From contig NC_043996.1 of assembly GCF_902150065.1 (NCBI RefSeq), positions 10,425,485 through 10,489,484 of the forward strand: a stretch of 64,000 nucleotides of DNA, read 5' to 3'. The notes beneath the pieces are model-generated. The model was not told where the DNA came from, searched no databases, and worked only from the letters and a program-made list of their open reading frames with translations. The stretch comes from Myripristis murdjan (Eukaryota > Chordata > Actinopteri > Holocentriformes > Holocentridae). Of the stretch, positions 32,887-44,200 are shown in pieces. The number at the start of each line of letters is the position of its first letter. Position 1 is the stretch's first letter. A program made the position numbers and the translations under genes.

Positions 32887-33447
32887 ATGTTGCTGCTGGT
32901 GCTGTGTGCACTTCTCCTGCTGTTCTGCAGTCTGGATGTGTGGTACTTCCTACGTGGGGCCCACGTGTTCGTCCATGCATGGTTTCAGCCCCGAATATGG
33001 GACCTTCTAGCCGAGCAAAGCATCAATGGAATAGTCCTCCCCCATGATTTGGACTACTTTGGTCACATGAACAACTCCCGCTACCTGAGGGAGTGTGACT
33101 TTGCCCGCTTCTGCCACTACATGCGAAGCGGCATTTTCATGGGCTCGTGCAAAATGGGGGCCAAATTGATTGTAGGGGCCTCTACTATTCGTTACCGGCG
33201 CTCTTTGGGGTTGGGCGAGGCTTTTGAGATTCGGACCAAAATATTGGGCTGGGATGAGAAGGCCTTTTACTTGGAGCACCGCTTCGTGTCCAAGAGAGAT
33301 GGCTTCGTCTCCGCGGTGATGCTCTGCAGGCAGAATGTGGTGCGTGGCAGCCCAGAGAAGCTGATAGAGTTTATCTGCAAAAGGAAAGTAAGTAGAAATG
33401 ATCTGCATTGTTATAACACTAGCTGGTGCAATTTTGTCACTTTTGTT

Positions 33448-33513
<66 letters not shown>

Positions 33514-33631
33514 CTGTGTGCAGATCGAGTGCCCTGAGTTTCCTGAAGACCTAAAGCACTGGATCAGCTTCATTTCAGCCAGCAGCCAGGCCCTGAGAGC
33601 AGAGAGTGGACTGGAGGAGAAGAACAAGTGA
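32887..33631 (+). CDS. them6: THEM6-like protein, copy 2 (202 aa)
   Basis: Coding exons 32887-33387 and 33524-33631 join in phase 0. The protein starts [20 protein letters not shown], again a hydrophobic anchor, and keeps [48 protein letters not shown] and [12 protein letters not shown], ending FPEDLKHW...GLEEKNK. The exon boundary falls at the same KRK codon as in copy 1, so the pair arose by tandem duplication. The intron carries a TG microsatellite at about 33452-33510. Codon choice is less GC-rich than in copy 1. The frame continuing past 33387 is read-through into the intron. The 3' UTR runs into a transposon end at about 33642. Confidence 0.92.
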
Positions 33632-34594
33632 GGACAAACCAGGGGCCTCATTTATCACAGTTGCGTAAGCACAAAACAAAGCTTGAAATGTGTGTCTGGC
33701 ACTTTTACTGCAAAAGTAGGGATTTATTAAAAAAAAAAAAAAAAAACATGACGTGAGAATGTGTGCCCTCGTTAAAAATGGCGACTCCAATGGCAAAGTA
33801 GTAAATACATAAAATAATGTTCAAATCACCCCTTCACCCTGTTAATATTAAATACACAATCATATGATGAAGATATCCTTTGTTACCAGGGTATCATTGC
33901 ACATGAATACTTTAACTTTCTTTATGAAAGCCTAAACCCAAAGATAATTGGAAAGCATCACTTGCTTTGTAGTTAGGACACAGGGGACATGAAGGAAGAG
34001 GGGGGAGTGTCCCCCTCAGTTCTTGTACCTGCCCCCTCTGTCCTCTGCATTGTGCACAGATTGCTACAGATTGTTACCGTTGTCCAGTCACTTTTGGCCC
34101 TGTACACCTTCATGTCAGACAGGGTTTTATGCAGCCGCTCTAGGTGTCTGTGATTCTTTGCAGTTGGTTCATGAATGAAGACTTTTGATTGGCCCGTTGG
34201 TGAAAATGAAGTCCAGTTTCCAGCTTATTCCTGGTTATTGCACAGACCATTAATGACATGCTTGCTGCTGTCACTTGTGTACAAGACAAGAGCCGACAAA
34301 AGAACACAGGAGAAATTTCAAGGAATAGAACAAAGCACCACAAATGTGTGAAGCCCTCAGCCTTTATCCGGTTGAAATGCCTTGTGTCCGAAACCATTCC
34401 CTGAAGCCTGACTGGTCAGGCTGTCACACATGTTCCTCCCTCCGCTGCTGAATACCTCAGCAAAATGTTTCAAGCTTCTTGATGTTGTGATCATGCAACT
34501 TACATTAATGTTTTGAAAAGGGAGAAGGGAATTTTAACATGGCACCATTAACAGTGAGAGCTGATGTTTCGCAACAAAACCCAGAACTGCACAG

Positions 34595-36092
34595 GGGTCT
34601 ATTTCCTGAAGGGTGGATTAAATAAGCCAGGATATAAGACAAATCCAGGTTTGCTAAAGCCTGCCCCGTACAGCCTATCTTATTCCGTTCCACTAAAGCC
34701 AGGCTGTCAGGCTGAGAAGGAGTGACTTTAGCGAGTCTGGATTGTGAAAGCCAGGCTGGTGCACGATCACGTCTCCTTTCAAAAGACCATGCCAGTCGAT
34801 CGTCGATTCCTTGAACGTGACCAATCATGGAAGCGAAGCAGAGGGCTGCGTCATTCAGTCTGGACGAGACTCAGCGCCTAATACAAGCATATGAGGAAGT
34901 AAAGGAGGTTATTAACCGTAAAGGCAATACAAGCGTTATAATTAAAGCAAGGGAGAAAGCGTGGCAAAGTGTTGCCGACAAACTTAATGCGTAAGTCGTC
35001 CAAAAAATATATATATATATTATTTATATTATTATCATTTAGTCCATAAATATTATAAGACATGGTTTTGTATGTCTTACCTATGGTCTTATATGTTACT
35101 TAATTAAATGATCGAAGGGCTGTGGGTGTAGCAAGAGCACGGGAACAACTTCTCTGGAGTACCTCGATCCACTTTAATGTCTGAAGAAGAAGAAGGAAAA
35201 CTGGACAACTGAACACTGACAACAAAAGTGACATCTCACCGTCTACATATCATTCCACCAGTCTTAATCATAACTCACATTACCTGCACGTAAAGTGCAC
35301 CGTATTATATAGTTCCAGATGAAACCTAAACAGCCGAATTTAATATTTATAAATGTAGTTACAATTAATTAAATTATGTGGACTCAAAATAATGTACAAT
35401 GCAAAATAAGGCAAGCTTCTGAATATGTCCTCACAAAAATAAATCTCATTTTACAATATATAGGCCTACTAATCTCCAATGCTATAGGCCTATTATATGC
35501 ACTCTATCTATCACTCTATCTATCTGCAGTGCTGTGCAATGTCACAATTGCATGGCAATACCAATTAAATGTGTTCTTCCATAATTATGAGAGACTGAGA
35601 GTGTCAGTGATTATATCACATGAGCCATTGTGAAACAATTATGATTCATGGTCACACACTATTAGAGTAATATAATTAAATTGATTATATCTTAATGCAT
35701 TTATTTTCATTTTATTTGAGTGTAGCATAATTTGAAATTACTCCATATACTAACAGGTGTTGAATTAGCAAAGTCATTGGTTTACGATTGGAGTCATTGA
35801 CTAATAGTAATTTGACAAAGTTGAACAACAGGGCACTGGATTAATTTAAGCTTGACTTCTAGCCTGGTCGGAGCAGGCTAAGGCTTAGGCTAAGTTTCCA
35901 TGGTAACTAAAGTGGGATTACTTTCATGAAACAGAGTTCAGGCTAATTATAGCCAGGCTTACTGGCCATGTTAATCTCGCAAGATAATCCACCTTTCATG
36001 AAACCCATTAATCCCTAATCCTGGCTAGATTAAGCCAGGATAGCTGCTAAATCCAGGCTTAAAGCCTAATCTAGGTTTTGTGAAATAGGCCC
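34595..36092. mobile_element. Harbinger/PIF-type element with 3-bp CAG target duplication
   Basis: The ends read GGGTCTATTTCCTGAAGGG and, inverted, GGGCCTATTTCACAAAACC, flanked by CAG at 34592-34594 and 36093-36095. Subterminal repeats of the type aagccaggat / atcctggctt occur at both ends. Position 34827 onward encodes a Myb/SANT-like start (see next entry). No DDE transposase frame is seen, so the element is internally deleted. Confidence 0.7.
34827..34995 (+). pseudogene. Myb/SANT-like DNA-binding exon of the Harbinger element (fragment)
   Basis: An ATG at 34827 opens MEAKQRAASFSLDETQRLI, QAYEEVKEVINRKGNTSV and REKAWQSVADKLNA, then a gtaagt donor. The spacing of tryptophan and hydrophobic residues matches the Myb-like accessory protein of Harbinger transposons. 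Downstream exons are absent. Confidence 0.65.
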
Positions 36093-36095
36093 CAG

Positions 36096-39000
36096 GGCTT
36101 CACTCAGTGTGTCCATGTGTCTTTGAGCCAAGCAGTGAAGCTGCAACCATGCTGCAAGGTTGGTGCCAGGTATGTTGTCCTCAGTGAAATGGAAATTGTT
36201 GTGAGATTGCTCCTCGCTGTGCTTGCTTCTTCTGCAGAAGCAGGTATTTATTGTTGTTTCTCACGAGCATTGTGTTTTTGTTTTCTTAAGTTGCTTGGTA
36301 ATTTCTTATGTTTTCTTTTGGACAGTTTATAGTTTTGTTATGTCTAATATAATTTCTGTTGTCCACTTTAGGTTGTGTAAAATAAATTTACTCATCTAAT
36401 AGTTTATGTTTTGTTGCAGTAGCTTTAGGGTATTTTTTTTTTTTTATTTTACGCATTGTGAATTTTGTATTGTTTGTTGTTATGTAGACCGTTATGTAGA
36501 CCTCGGGAAGAGTAGGGACCACCTTGTGGAAGCAAATGGGGAAATAAATAAAGATAGAAGCTTTAGTAACCTTTAGAGATTAAGAACTTGGCCCTGAAGC
36601 AGTGACACTTTCAGCTCAACAGTTCCTGTGTGTCATTTCCTAAGATAAACTTGACAGCCAAAATTGCTTGCAGCAGAGTTTTAGAAACACTTGGCGTGCT
36701 TCACTTAAGTATCAGTGTTATTAACTGGGGGGAAAAATGTGATGGCTATGTCCTAATAAGGCTCTTGTTTACTTAAAGCGTTGCTTTTTCCCCACAGAAA
36801 ATGCTGCTATGTTCTGTTATATTATTTTATCTTCATATTTTCTCTTTGTTTGGAGAGCAAATGAATGTCATCAGTTTTACTCAGTTTCATTGTTTTTACA
36901 GTTGTTGCTTTTTGCTGTGGAAGGAAGTGTAAATTTGGCAGTTTTCATGCTCCTCCTTAACAAAACATTTACAGAGCTGAACTGTTAATATGTGCGTTCA
37001 AGGAAAGTCACACAAAATATTACCTGTGTCAAAAACAAGCAAAAAAAGAAAGTTGTTCTTGAACCTGAACTTTCTGTCCCCCTCACTCCTGAAAAAATGG
37101 CTATGCCCCTGACTTGGCCTGGGTTCTATTATATGCTGATATTTGGTGCAACCTAATAATTAGTCAGTGTTTGGTGCACTGTTTCCATCAACAGGATGAA
37201 ATAGTGGCCTCTAGCTGGTAGCAGTAGCCTGGCTATTAACAACAAAATCTCCCTCTGTCTGGCACTGCTCCAGTAATGTCAGCTTCTGTAATTATTGATG
37301 CCAGATGCTGATCTAGATGAGTGAGCTCCACGGTCCGCATACCCATAGGTGCCACCGACACTGTGATGATGCACAGAAAGGTAGCCTGCTTCTTGGCATC
37401 TCATGCAAGAGTGGAAAAAAGCATAAAACACCCAACTCAAGCAGAAGTAGTCTATGCAGAAATTTTGAAAAGAAAAGAAAAGTGGAAGCTTTTCGAAAAG
37501 AGGATAAGGTTTTGCATTTGTTTAATGCAATTCCAAGCAGTCTGATTCTTTGTATTGGAGATGTTACAGTGCACAGAGTAGGCTAGTGCCTGACTCTTTA
37601 CTGACTGCTCACTGTGGGTAGCTCTTCAGTTTGTTCGTTTAACCTATGGATAGGCTACTGGACATAATCTGTACTGAGCAGTATGATGTAAAATGTAGCT
37701 GAGTAGGCTACAACACTTCATAATGAAAAAATAAAAATACTCAAAAAGTATAAGTTACACAAAAAGCTTAATTACCTCCCATCGTTCCTGCTGTGATTCC
37801 CACTCAGCAAAACTTTTCAAGTTTGTATTAAGGCCACCAACAATATCCTCTCTCTCGTTTCCACCTGTCCCACAAGGACGTTGATTTCACACTCTGGGAA
37901 ACTTCTCACTGCCCTGCACTCCAATTGTGGTTTTCTCCTTGAGTGTGTATATCATGCATATCATGAAGGGTGTTTTTTGAACATTTATGGCTCATTGTGT
38001 GTGTTCAAGTGCAAATTCAGGCTTATGCAGATGCATACCATTACAGACAGATTGTGATTGCCGGACTGCGGCTATAGTGGAAAAGCCTAGAAACTAGTAT
38101 GGCACTCACTGCCAGGATGTAGACTGTGGGTATATGCTTTCCATTGGCAGACTGTTTTAGTTAGAATTTCCCTCCCCTTCTGCTATTTGTATGTTGCCAT
38201 TTTCAAAATCCCCATTGCTACGTGAAACAATCACCTATGAGCTAGTCTCACATAGCCAGAATCTCCACACTTCATTTTTACGCTGTCAAACCATACAGTT
38301 GACATGCTCTTTTACTGTTTTATGTGGCACTTTCTTATGTGGGGTTTTCCCATTTTAATGCCTGGGCTCACTTCCCTGTGTACAAATGTCCTCTCCCCGA
38401 CACTATTTTGCACCTTCGCTGCATCCTGGAGGGTCCAGCTGCAGTCGGCAGTACTAGTCCAAGACACGCCTCTCAAATCACTTCGCCTCCACTTAACCTC
38501 TGTGGAGTGGGTATTTCTTGCACTGATGTGGGCATATGTTGAACTGTGGAGTGCATATTTTGTACTAGCTGCAGGCTGCAGATAGCCACACTCTGGGCTT
38601 CCTGGGCTTAGCACTGCCCAAGATGATTATGCATGGTTTAAACAAATACAAACAAGCCAGGGTTTTTGTTCCCCCCACAGCAGAGTGATAGTGAGTTCAG
38701 CCAGACTGTTCTCCAGCACTAGTGCAGCGTTAAAATGAAGTGTGAAGCTAGGTTTTCCTATGCAAGACTACTCACTGACCTACTGACAGACTTTATTCAG
38801 AAATAAGATAGTGGAACCTGCTAGTGGCAACATTAAACATTACAAGTGATGGTGCAGAGCCAACTTACTGGAGCCTCCTAGTAGTGGCATTTAAACTTTG
38901 CAAGAGGCGCAGTGTTGCACACACAGCCCTGGCTGTTATAAAATGGTAATTGTGTTTAGGTGTGCGGTTTTATAAATCTGAATTTATGAAACCACGCAAA

Positions 39001-39100
39001 GTTCTTTGGCATAAGTACTTTTCCTGTTTTGTGCTTACGTAACCTTTTGGTGTGGAATATAAATCTGGCCCCGTGGACACCAGGGCCCATCATAAGTAGT
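36096..39100. other. Repeat-derived or unclassified spacer
   Basis: About 3 kb with scattered open frames (for example 37317-37586 and 38304-38614, both strands) that show no domain I recognise and no coherent splicing. It may be the body of the larger element or 3' flank of THEM6 copy 2. Confidence 0.4.
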
Positions 39101-40390
39101 CTCTACATATCATTTGCACGCACATGTACATCCACACACACAGTGGAACATTCTAGAGAAAATTTAGTTGAAAGCTTGATCTGAACAGAAATACTTAGAC
39201 CAGTTGAATATGAAAACTTGATCTCTGAGGTATTCCATGTTTTCAAAAGTACTGTATAATGAAAGCCAATTGTTGTCTCAGAAGGAAGTGATGACAACCT
39301 AGGGAAGGCACTTTCTCCATGCAGCTCATACTATAAATAGATTCCAGACTTTTGTTATGTTTTAGCAGAATCTGACTCGAGATATGCATGTGGAACACGA
39401 GATAATTTTCCATCGACATCTGTGCATGTTTTGAAACAAAGGGATGATTTTTTTTTTGTGCCTGTATCTCATAAGCAGCAATTTATAGTAACAATGTAGG
39501 AGAATTAACAGTAACGTTTTACCAATTTTGAGTTTGATCAATTACTTGAATGGGCTTTTTCAGTATGTTCTGGAGGTTGTGTTCACTTTACCCAAAAAGT
39601 TTGCACAAATCATCCTAAGTATATAGGTGAACTGGATTCCTGTTGTTTGATTTGCTGTCATCATTCTGAGGGATCCCTGAGGCATGTCAAGGGTGGGTTG
39701 CTTGAGCCACTTACAAATAGCTTGGTTCACATTTGACTTTCACAGGCAAATGCTAACATGAGGCTGCTGGCAACTCCTCAAAGTGTGCACCTTCAAGATG
39801 GCCACTTGGAATGTAGAGTGAGACTCTGTTATCATCAGGACAGGTGTCTTAAAATCTTGAACCCACCCTTTTGATGCACTAAGGTTTTTGTCACCTTTTT
39901 TTCTACCAAAGTATGTATTATTCTGTATGAAAAAAATATATATTTATTTTTGAAGAAAATGTCTGTACATCAATGTTATATCATGTATTTTGTCATTGCA
40001 CTGGGAACAAAAAGTTTGGCTATTTGGTTGGTGGTAAAACTGGTGATTTGAAGATGATATACACTGTTCATTTAGATTCCACTTGTTCTGTTATTATTAT
40101 ACATAAATTATTCCAAGGGATTCATGTGTCAGTCTTTTATTTATTGTGACTGTTAATTCTTTAAATGCATTTTGAATTAAACAATGCATTGGAAACTAGT
40201 GGAGTGTGTCAGTGATGATTGGATATAGTTGGCTTGGTTACTGGCATTGCATTATTGTTTTTATTTGGACTGGAACAGCATATCGTGCCTCCTCCAGCAA
40301 TAACCTGAGGTGCTGTGCTCCTATCCTTAAGGGCTTATCTAACTTACTACACCTCTACAGATTACCTCTCTACATGTATTCAAGGGCGAG
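39101..40390. other. Spacer without recognised feature
   Basis: AT-rich non-coding DNA. No exon, RNA gene or repeat ends are seen. Confidence 0.45.
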
Positions 40391-40409
40391 TGGCGCCATC
40401 TAGTGGCTG
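40391..40409 (-). promoter_or_regulatory. CTCF-like motif 3
   Basis: TGGCGCCATCTAGTGGCTG is the closest of the three to the CTCF consensus. It lies about 0.8 kb upstream of the first TRIM gene, between the transposon-rich block and the TRIM pair. Confidence 0.45.
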
Positions 40410-41214
40410 TAGCCATTTGAGCAGCCATGTAAGCCACAGTTAAGAGGAAAAAACTGGAAATGTGAAGCTGTATTGATGTCATCTTTTGTTGCTTTTCACT
40501 TTGAAGGCAGCCTTCACTTCATTCTTGTTTAAGCGATCACATGTGAAAGAGCAAGAAAAACTAGTGTACCATTTTAAAATATATCTTTCTATCTAAAATT
40601 ATCCATAAATGTAAATAATTTTTTAAAAAGTACTGTAATTAAATAATCTCAATTTTCGACCGCGTAAAAAGTAGTTAAAACACTGAAAACCGATTACATT
40701 TGAAAGAGTATAAAGGAAAAAAAATCCTCATTGTGGACTTTCCGGTGCTGTAACTATAATTTTACACACTTGTCTAAATTCGATATAATATCCATCAATG
40801 TATTTCAGTTTTAAAAAACAGTTATCAAAGAGAGAGGTGCATATATAAACATTTTCGACATTGGAGAATAAAAGAGTTAATCCACTGAATTAATGCAGAA
40901 CTTCTAATTTTAATGCTTTAATTTTTATATTATGTTTCGTTCATTTGTTTTATCTGCTCTTTTATACTTTGGTCATCCATTCATCCATCTTTCCTTAGCT
41001 GACCTATAATGTGTCTGCTTGTGTGTAATGTAAGATGTTCATTATTTCGGCATTATTGTAAAGTTTTGTGTTGCCTGCTTGAAGGAGAAATTAGCTGCGA
41101 CACTTCCGCTTACGCCGTGTTGGCCACGCCCACTTCCGCCCTCATCCTGTAAACAAAGCTGCCAGCTGTCAGGAGTCCTGCCGAGTTTGGGCCCTTTAAA
41201 CGGTGTTTTCCAAC
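40410..41214 (+). promoter_or_regulatory. Upstream region and 5' UTR of the first TRIM gene
   Basis: AT-rich up to about 41080, then a GC-rich stretch with repeated CTTCCGC and a CCACGCCC box just before the ATG, typical of a TATA-less promoter. No ISRE was found here. Confidence 0.45.
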
Positions 41215-44200
41215 ATGGCGCAGGCCGGAGTGGTCCTCGACAAGGACCAGTTCAACTGCTCGATATGTCTGGACGTGTTGAAGGAGCCTGTGACCATTCC
41301 GTGCGGCCACAGCTACTGCTCCGGCTGTATCCAGCACTACTGGGACCAGGACGACTACCTCGGGGTGTACGGCTGCCCGCAGTGCCGGCAGAGTTTCAGC
41401 CCGAGGCCGCAGCTCGGCAGGAACACCATGCTAGCCGACGTGGTGGAGAAATTCAAAAACACGGGACTCCAGACGGCGGACACCCCGCCCGAAACCCAGA
41501 GTGTGGCCGGGCCCGAGGACGTGGGGTGTGATGTGTGCACCGGGAGGAAAAACAAAGCCGTCAAGTCGTGCCTGGTGTGCCTGGCCTCGTACTGCGAGGC
41601 TCACCTGCAGCCCCACTACGAGTCAGCCGCCTTCAAGAAGCACAGGCTGGTGCCGGCCTCCCGGACGCTGCAGGACACCATCTGCCCGGTCCACGACAAG
41701 CTGCTGGAGGTCTACTGCCGCACCGACAACAAGTGTATCTGTTACCTGTGTCTGACAGACGAGCACAGGGGACACGACACGGTGCTGGCCGAGGTGGAAA
41801 AACAGCAGAAGCAGGTAATCAATACCTTCTGACTGATTGATTCAAGTCAGGGCTGAGGGGAGATAGGGCTGCTGACCCACATGAATGCAAAACAACAAAC
41901 AACTCCATATTGTTGCATGAGTGGCACTTTGACGTGTTAATTACAATATAGACACTCGATATGATTTCATTTATGCTTCTGTTTCTTTTCTTCAGCATTA
42001 GTTTGTAATGTTATAACACTAATAAACACAATACCACCTTTATAACTCCCTACTATACTATCTGTTTGAGAAAGGGCCTGTAGATATTCAGTTTACCCAG
42101 CTGTCTTTACACTTAACTGCCATACTCAACTGTAAGAAGAAAGCCCTGACAATGTTTGTGCTTAAATGTGGAAATCAGTTTTATTACAGTAGCATCTAAA
42201 GCAAAATTGTCCTTGTAAATACTTTAAAACTTGAAACTGTTCATAGATCCATCTACTTAATACCTTGCCACATGCCAGCCTAAAACTTTCGTCACACTAA
42301 AGCAAATATATAGTACTCATCCTTATACTTTACCGGCAGTGCTTATTTACAGAGGGACAAGGCAATTCTGTCCACAGTCAGTGTTAGATTTGGGTAAAAT
42401 TTGGCTTAATAATCAATAATTAAGTCTCTAATATCTATGGACACCTTGTGTATAGTGATTTCATTGTGCTGAAACCTACAGTTGTACGCATATGGTTAAA
42501 GGGTATCCTCTTATAGTTTTGCTGTTTTTCTATGTAAATAGTAGTATTCTACCCTGCTAAAATTGTTCATAGGGCTGCTGTATTTAGACTGTGTTGCACT
42601 AGATCCGCAGGGGCTGCCCAGCTGAGGAGAGCATCTTGTTTTTATTCATATCAGTAACGTGAACATTTTCCTCAGAGTCAGCTCGGAGAGATGAAGCGAA
42701 GCTCTCAGCAGAGAATCCAGGAGAGAGAGAAAGAGGTCCAGCACCTGAAACAAGCTGTTTTGTCTCTCACTGTAAGTACCAGTTACATCTGATGCTGAAT
42801 ACAGTTGATCACAAAGTAGATGATCACAATGTCCTAGCTCCTTGTCCTGCTGACTGTTCACTCTGAGATGGCTTTATCAAACATTTTTTATTAAAAAGCT
42901 TTGCATTTATATCCAGATTTATTATGGGTGCTAGGCAAAGCAAAAGTAACAGATATTCAAAAGTTGGCACACACACACACCATTGCCGTTTTATTACTTT
43001 CACCACTGTCACTATGTAGTGCATTCATTGCAGACACACACTGAGTAATACACATGTTGGAGAGTAGCAGTGCTGTGTGAGGGCCTACATTTTATTAAGA
43101 CTGACGATCCCGCAGAGATGGCAATTTGTGCTTCCACAAAATATTTACACAATATGTTTGATAAAAACTCATTAGAAATGTGGATATGATGTCCAGACAG
43201 GTAGATGCAAATAACATAACAGCTACAACAGTCTAATAAGTTAAGAAAACTGCATCCCTTAAAAGCTGTGCAGCCTTTAAAACCAGGAAAAGACAGCACT
43301 CATGCCATATCACAATATTACCATATCCAAAATCCCCAATATATAGTCTTGTATCATGATATCAATATAATACTGATATAGTGCTCAGTGCTCAGTGCTC
43401 GATATCAGTGTATATGTTAATATGTACCACAAAAAACAGTACATCTAGTAGTAAATAACATTAGATAGTTTAAAAATAGTGTTATCATTAAATACCATCA
43501 TCACAAGTTTTTTACTTCCACATATCAGTATTGGCATCATTTTTTTTTTTTTTTTTTTTTTTACTTCCACATAACAATATCGGTATATTGGTTGGGTTCT
43601 AACTGAGATGTGGCTCACTGTCTTGCTGTGTGCCTTTCTCTAGCGTTCTGCTCGAGTAGCCACTGAGGAGAGCGACAAGGTCTTCACTGAACTGATTCGC
43701 TCGATCGAGCTGAAGCGTTTTGAAGTGAGGGAGCTGATCAAAGTCCAGGAGAAGACGGCTGTGAGTCAGGCGGAGGAGCTGCTGGAGAAGATCCAGAAGG
43801 AGATCGCTGAGCTGAAGAGGAACGACGCTGAACTGGAGAAACTTGCACATACCGAGGACCACATCCACTTCCTTCAGGTAATACCACTGTTGCAGTCCTG
43901 GCTGATCATCACAGTAGAGACACTTGAAAGGCTACAATCAGAGCAAAAAAATAGCTATTTTACAAGCTCAATATAGAAAATTCATTCTTAGAATTAGTTG
44001 TTTACCTGACAAATAGGCTTGTACTGTACACAAGCTACCATCCACAGATGGAATTTAATTCTGTTACATAATTAAAATCAATACTTCATCTTTACTTACG
44101 CCATATTATACTTAGCATCATACATGTTTTTCCTCACCAGAGCTGTCAGTCTCTCCGTGCTCCACCTGTGCTGGGACCCTTGCCGTCACTCACAGCTGAC

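Larger units (their letters stand above)
33642..39072. mobile_element. Possible large Harbinger-like element, imperfect TIRs about 5.4 kb apart
   Basis: The left end GGGGCCTCATTTATCACAGT, continuing ttgcgtaagcacaaaac, resembles the inverted right end (GGGGCCAGATTTATATTCC, continuing ttacgtaagcacaaaac). No matching target duplication is evident and no transposase was recognised, so these could be two separate MITE remnants. A second element (34595-36092) lies inside. Confidence 0.35.

Noticed and set aside
33007-33651. 214-codon minus-strand frame opposite THEM6 copy 2
   Set aside because: It is the antisense shadow of the coding exons and the CA repeat.
37317-38614. Several open frames of 70-100 codons
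   Set aside because: No domains, no consistent splicing, and they lie in a probable transposon body.
41079-41840. Large alternative-frame and antisense ORFs over the first TRIM exon
   Set aside because: They are GC-rich shadow frames; the RING/B-box frame is unmistakable.
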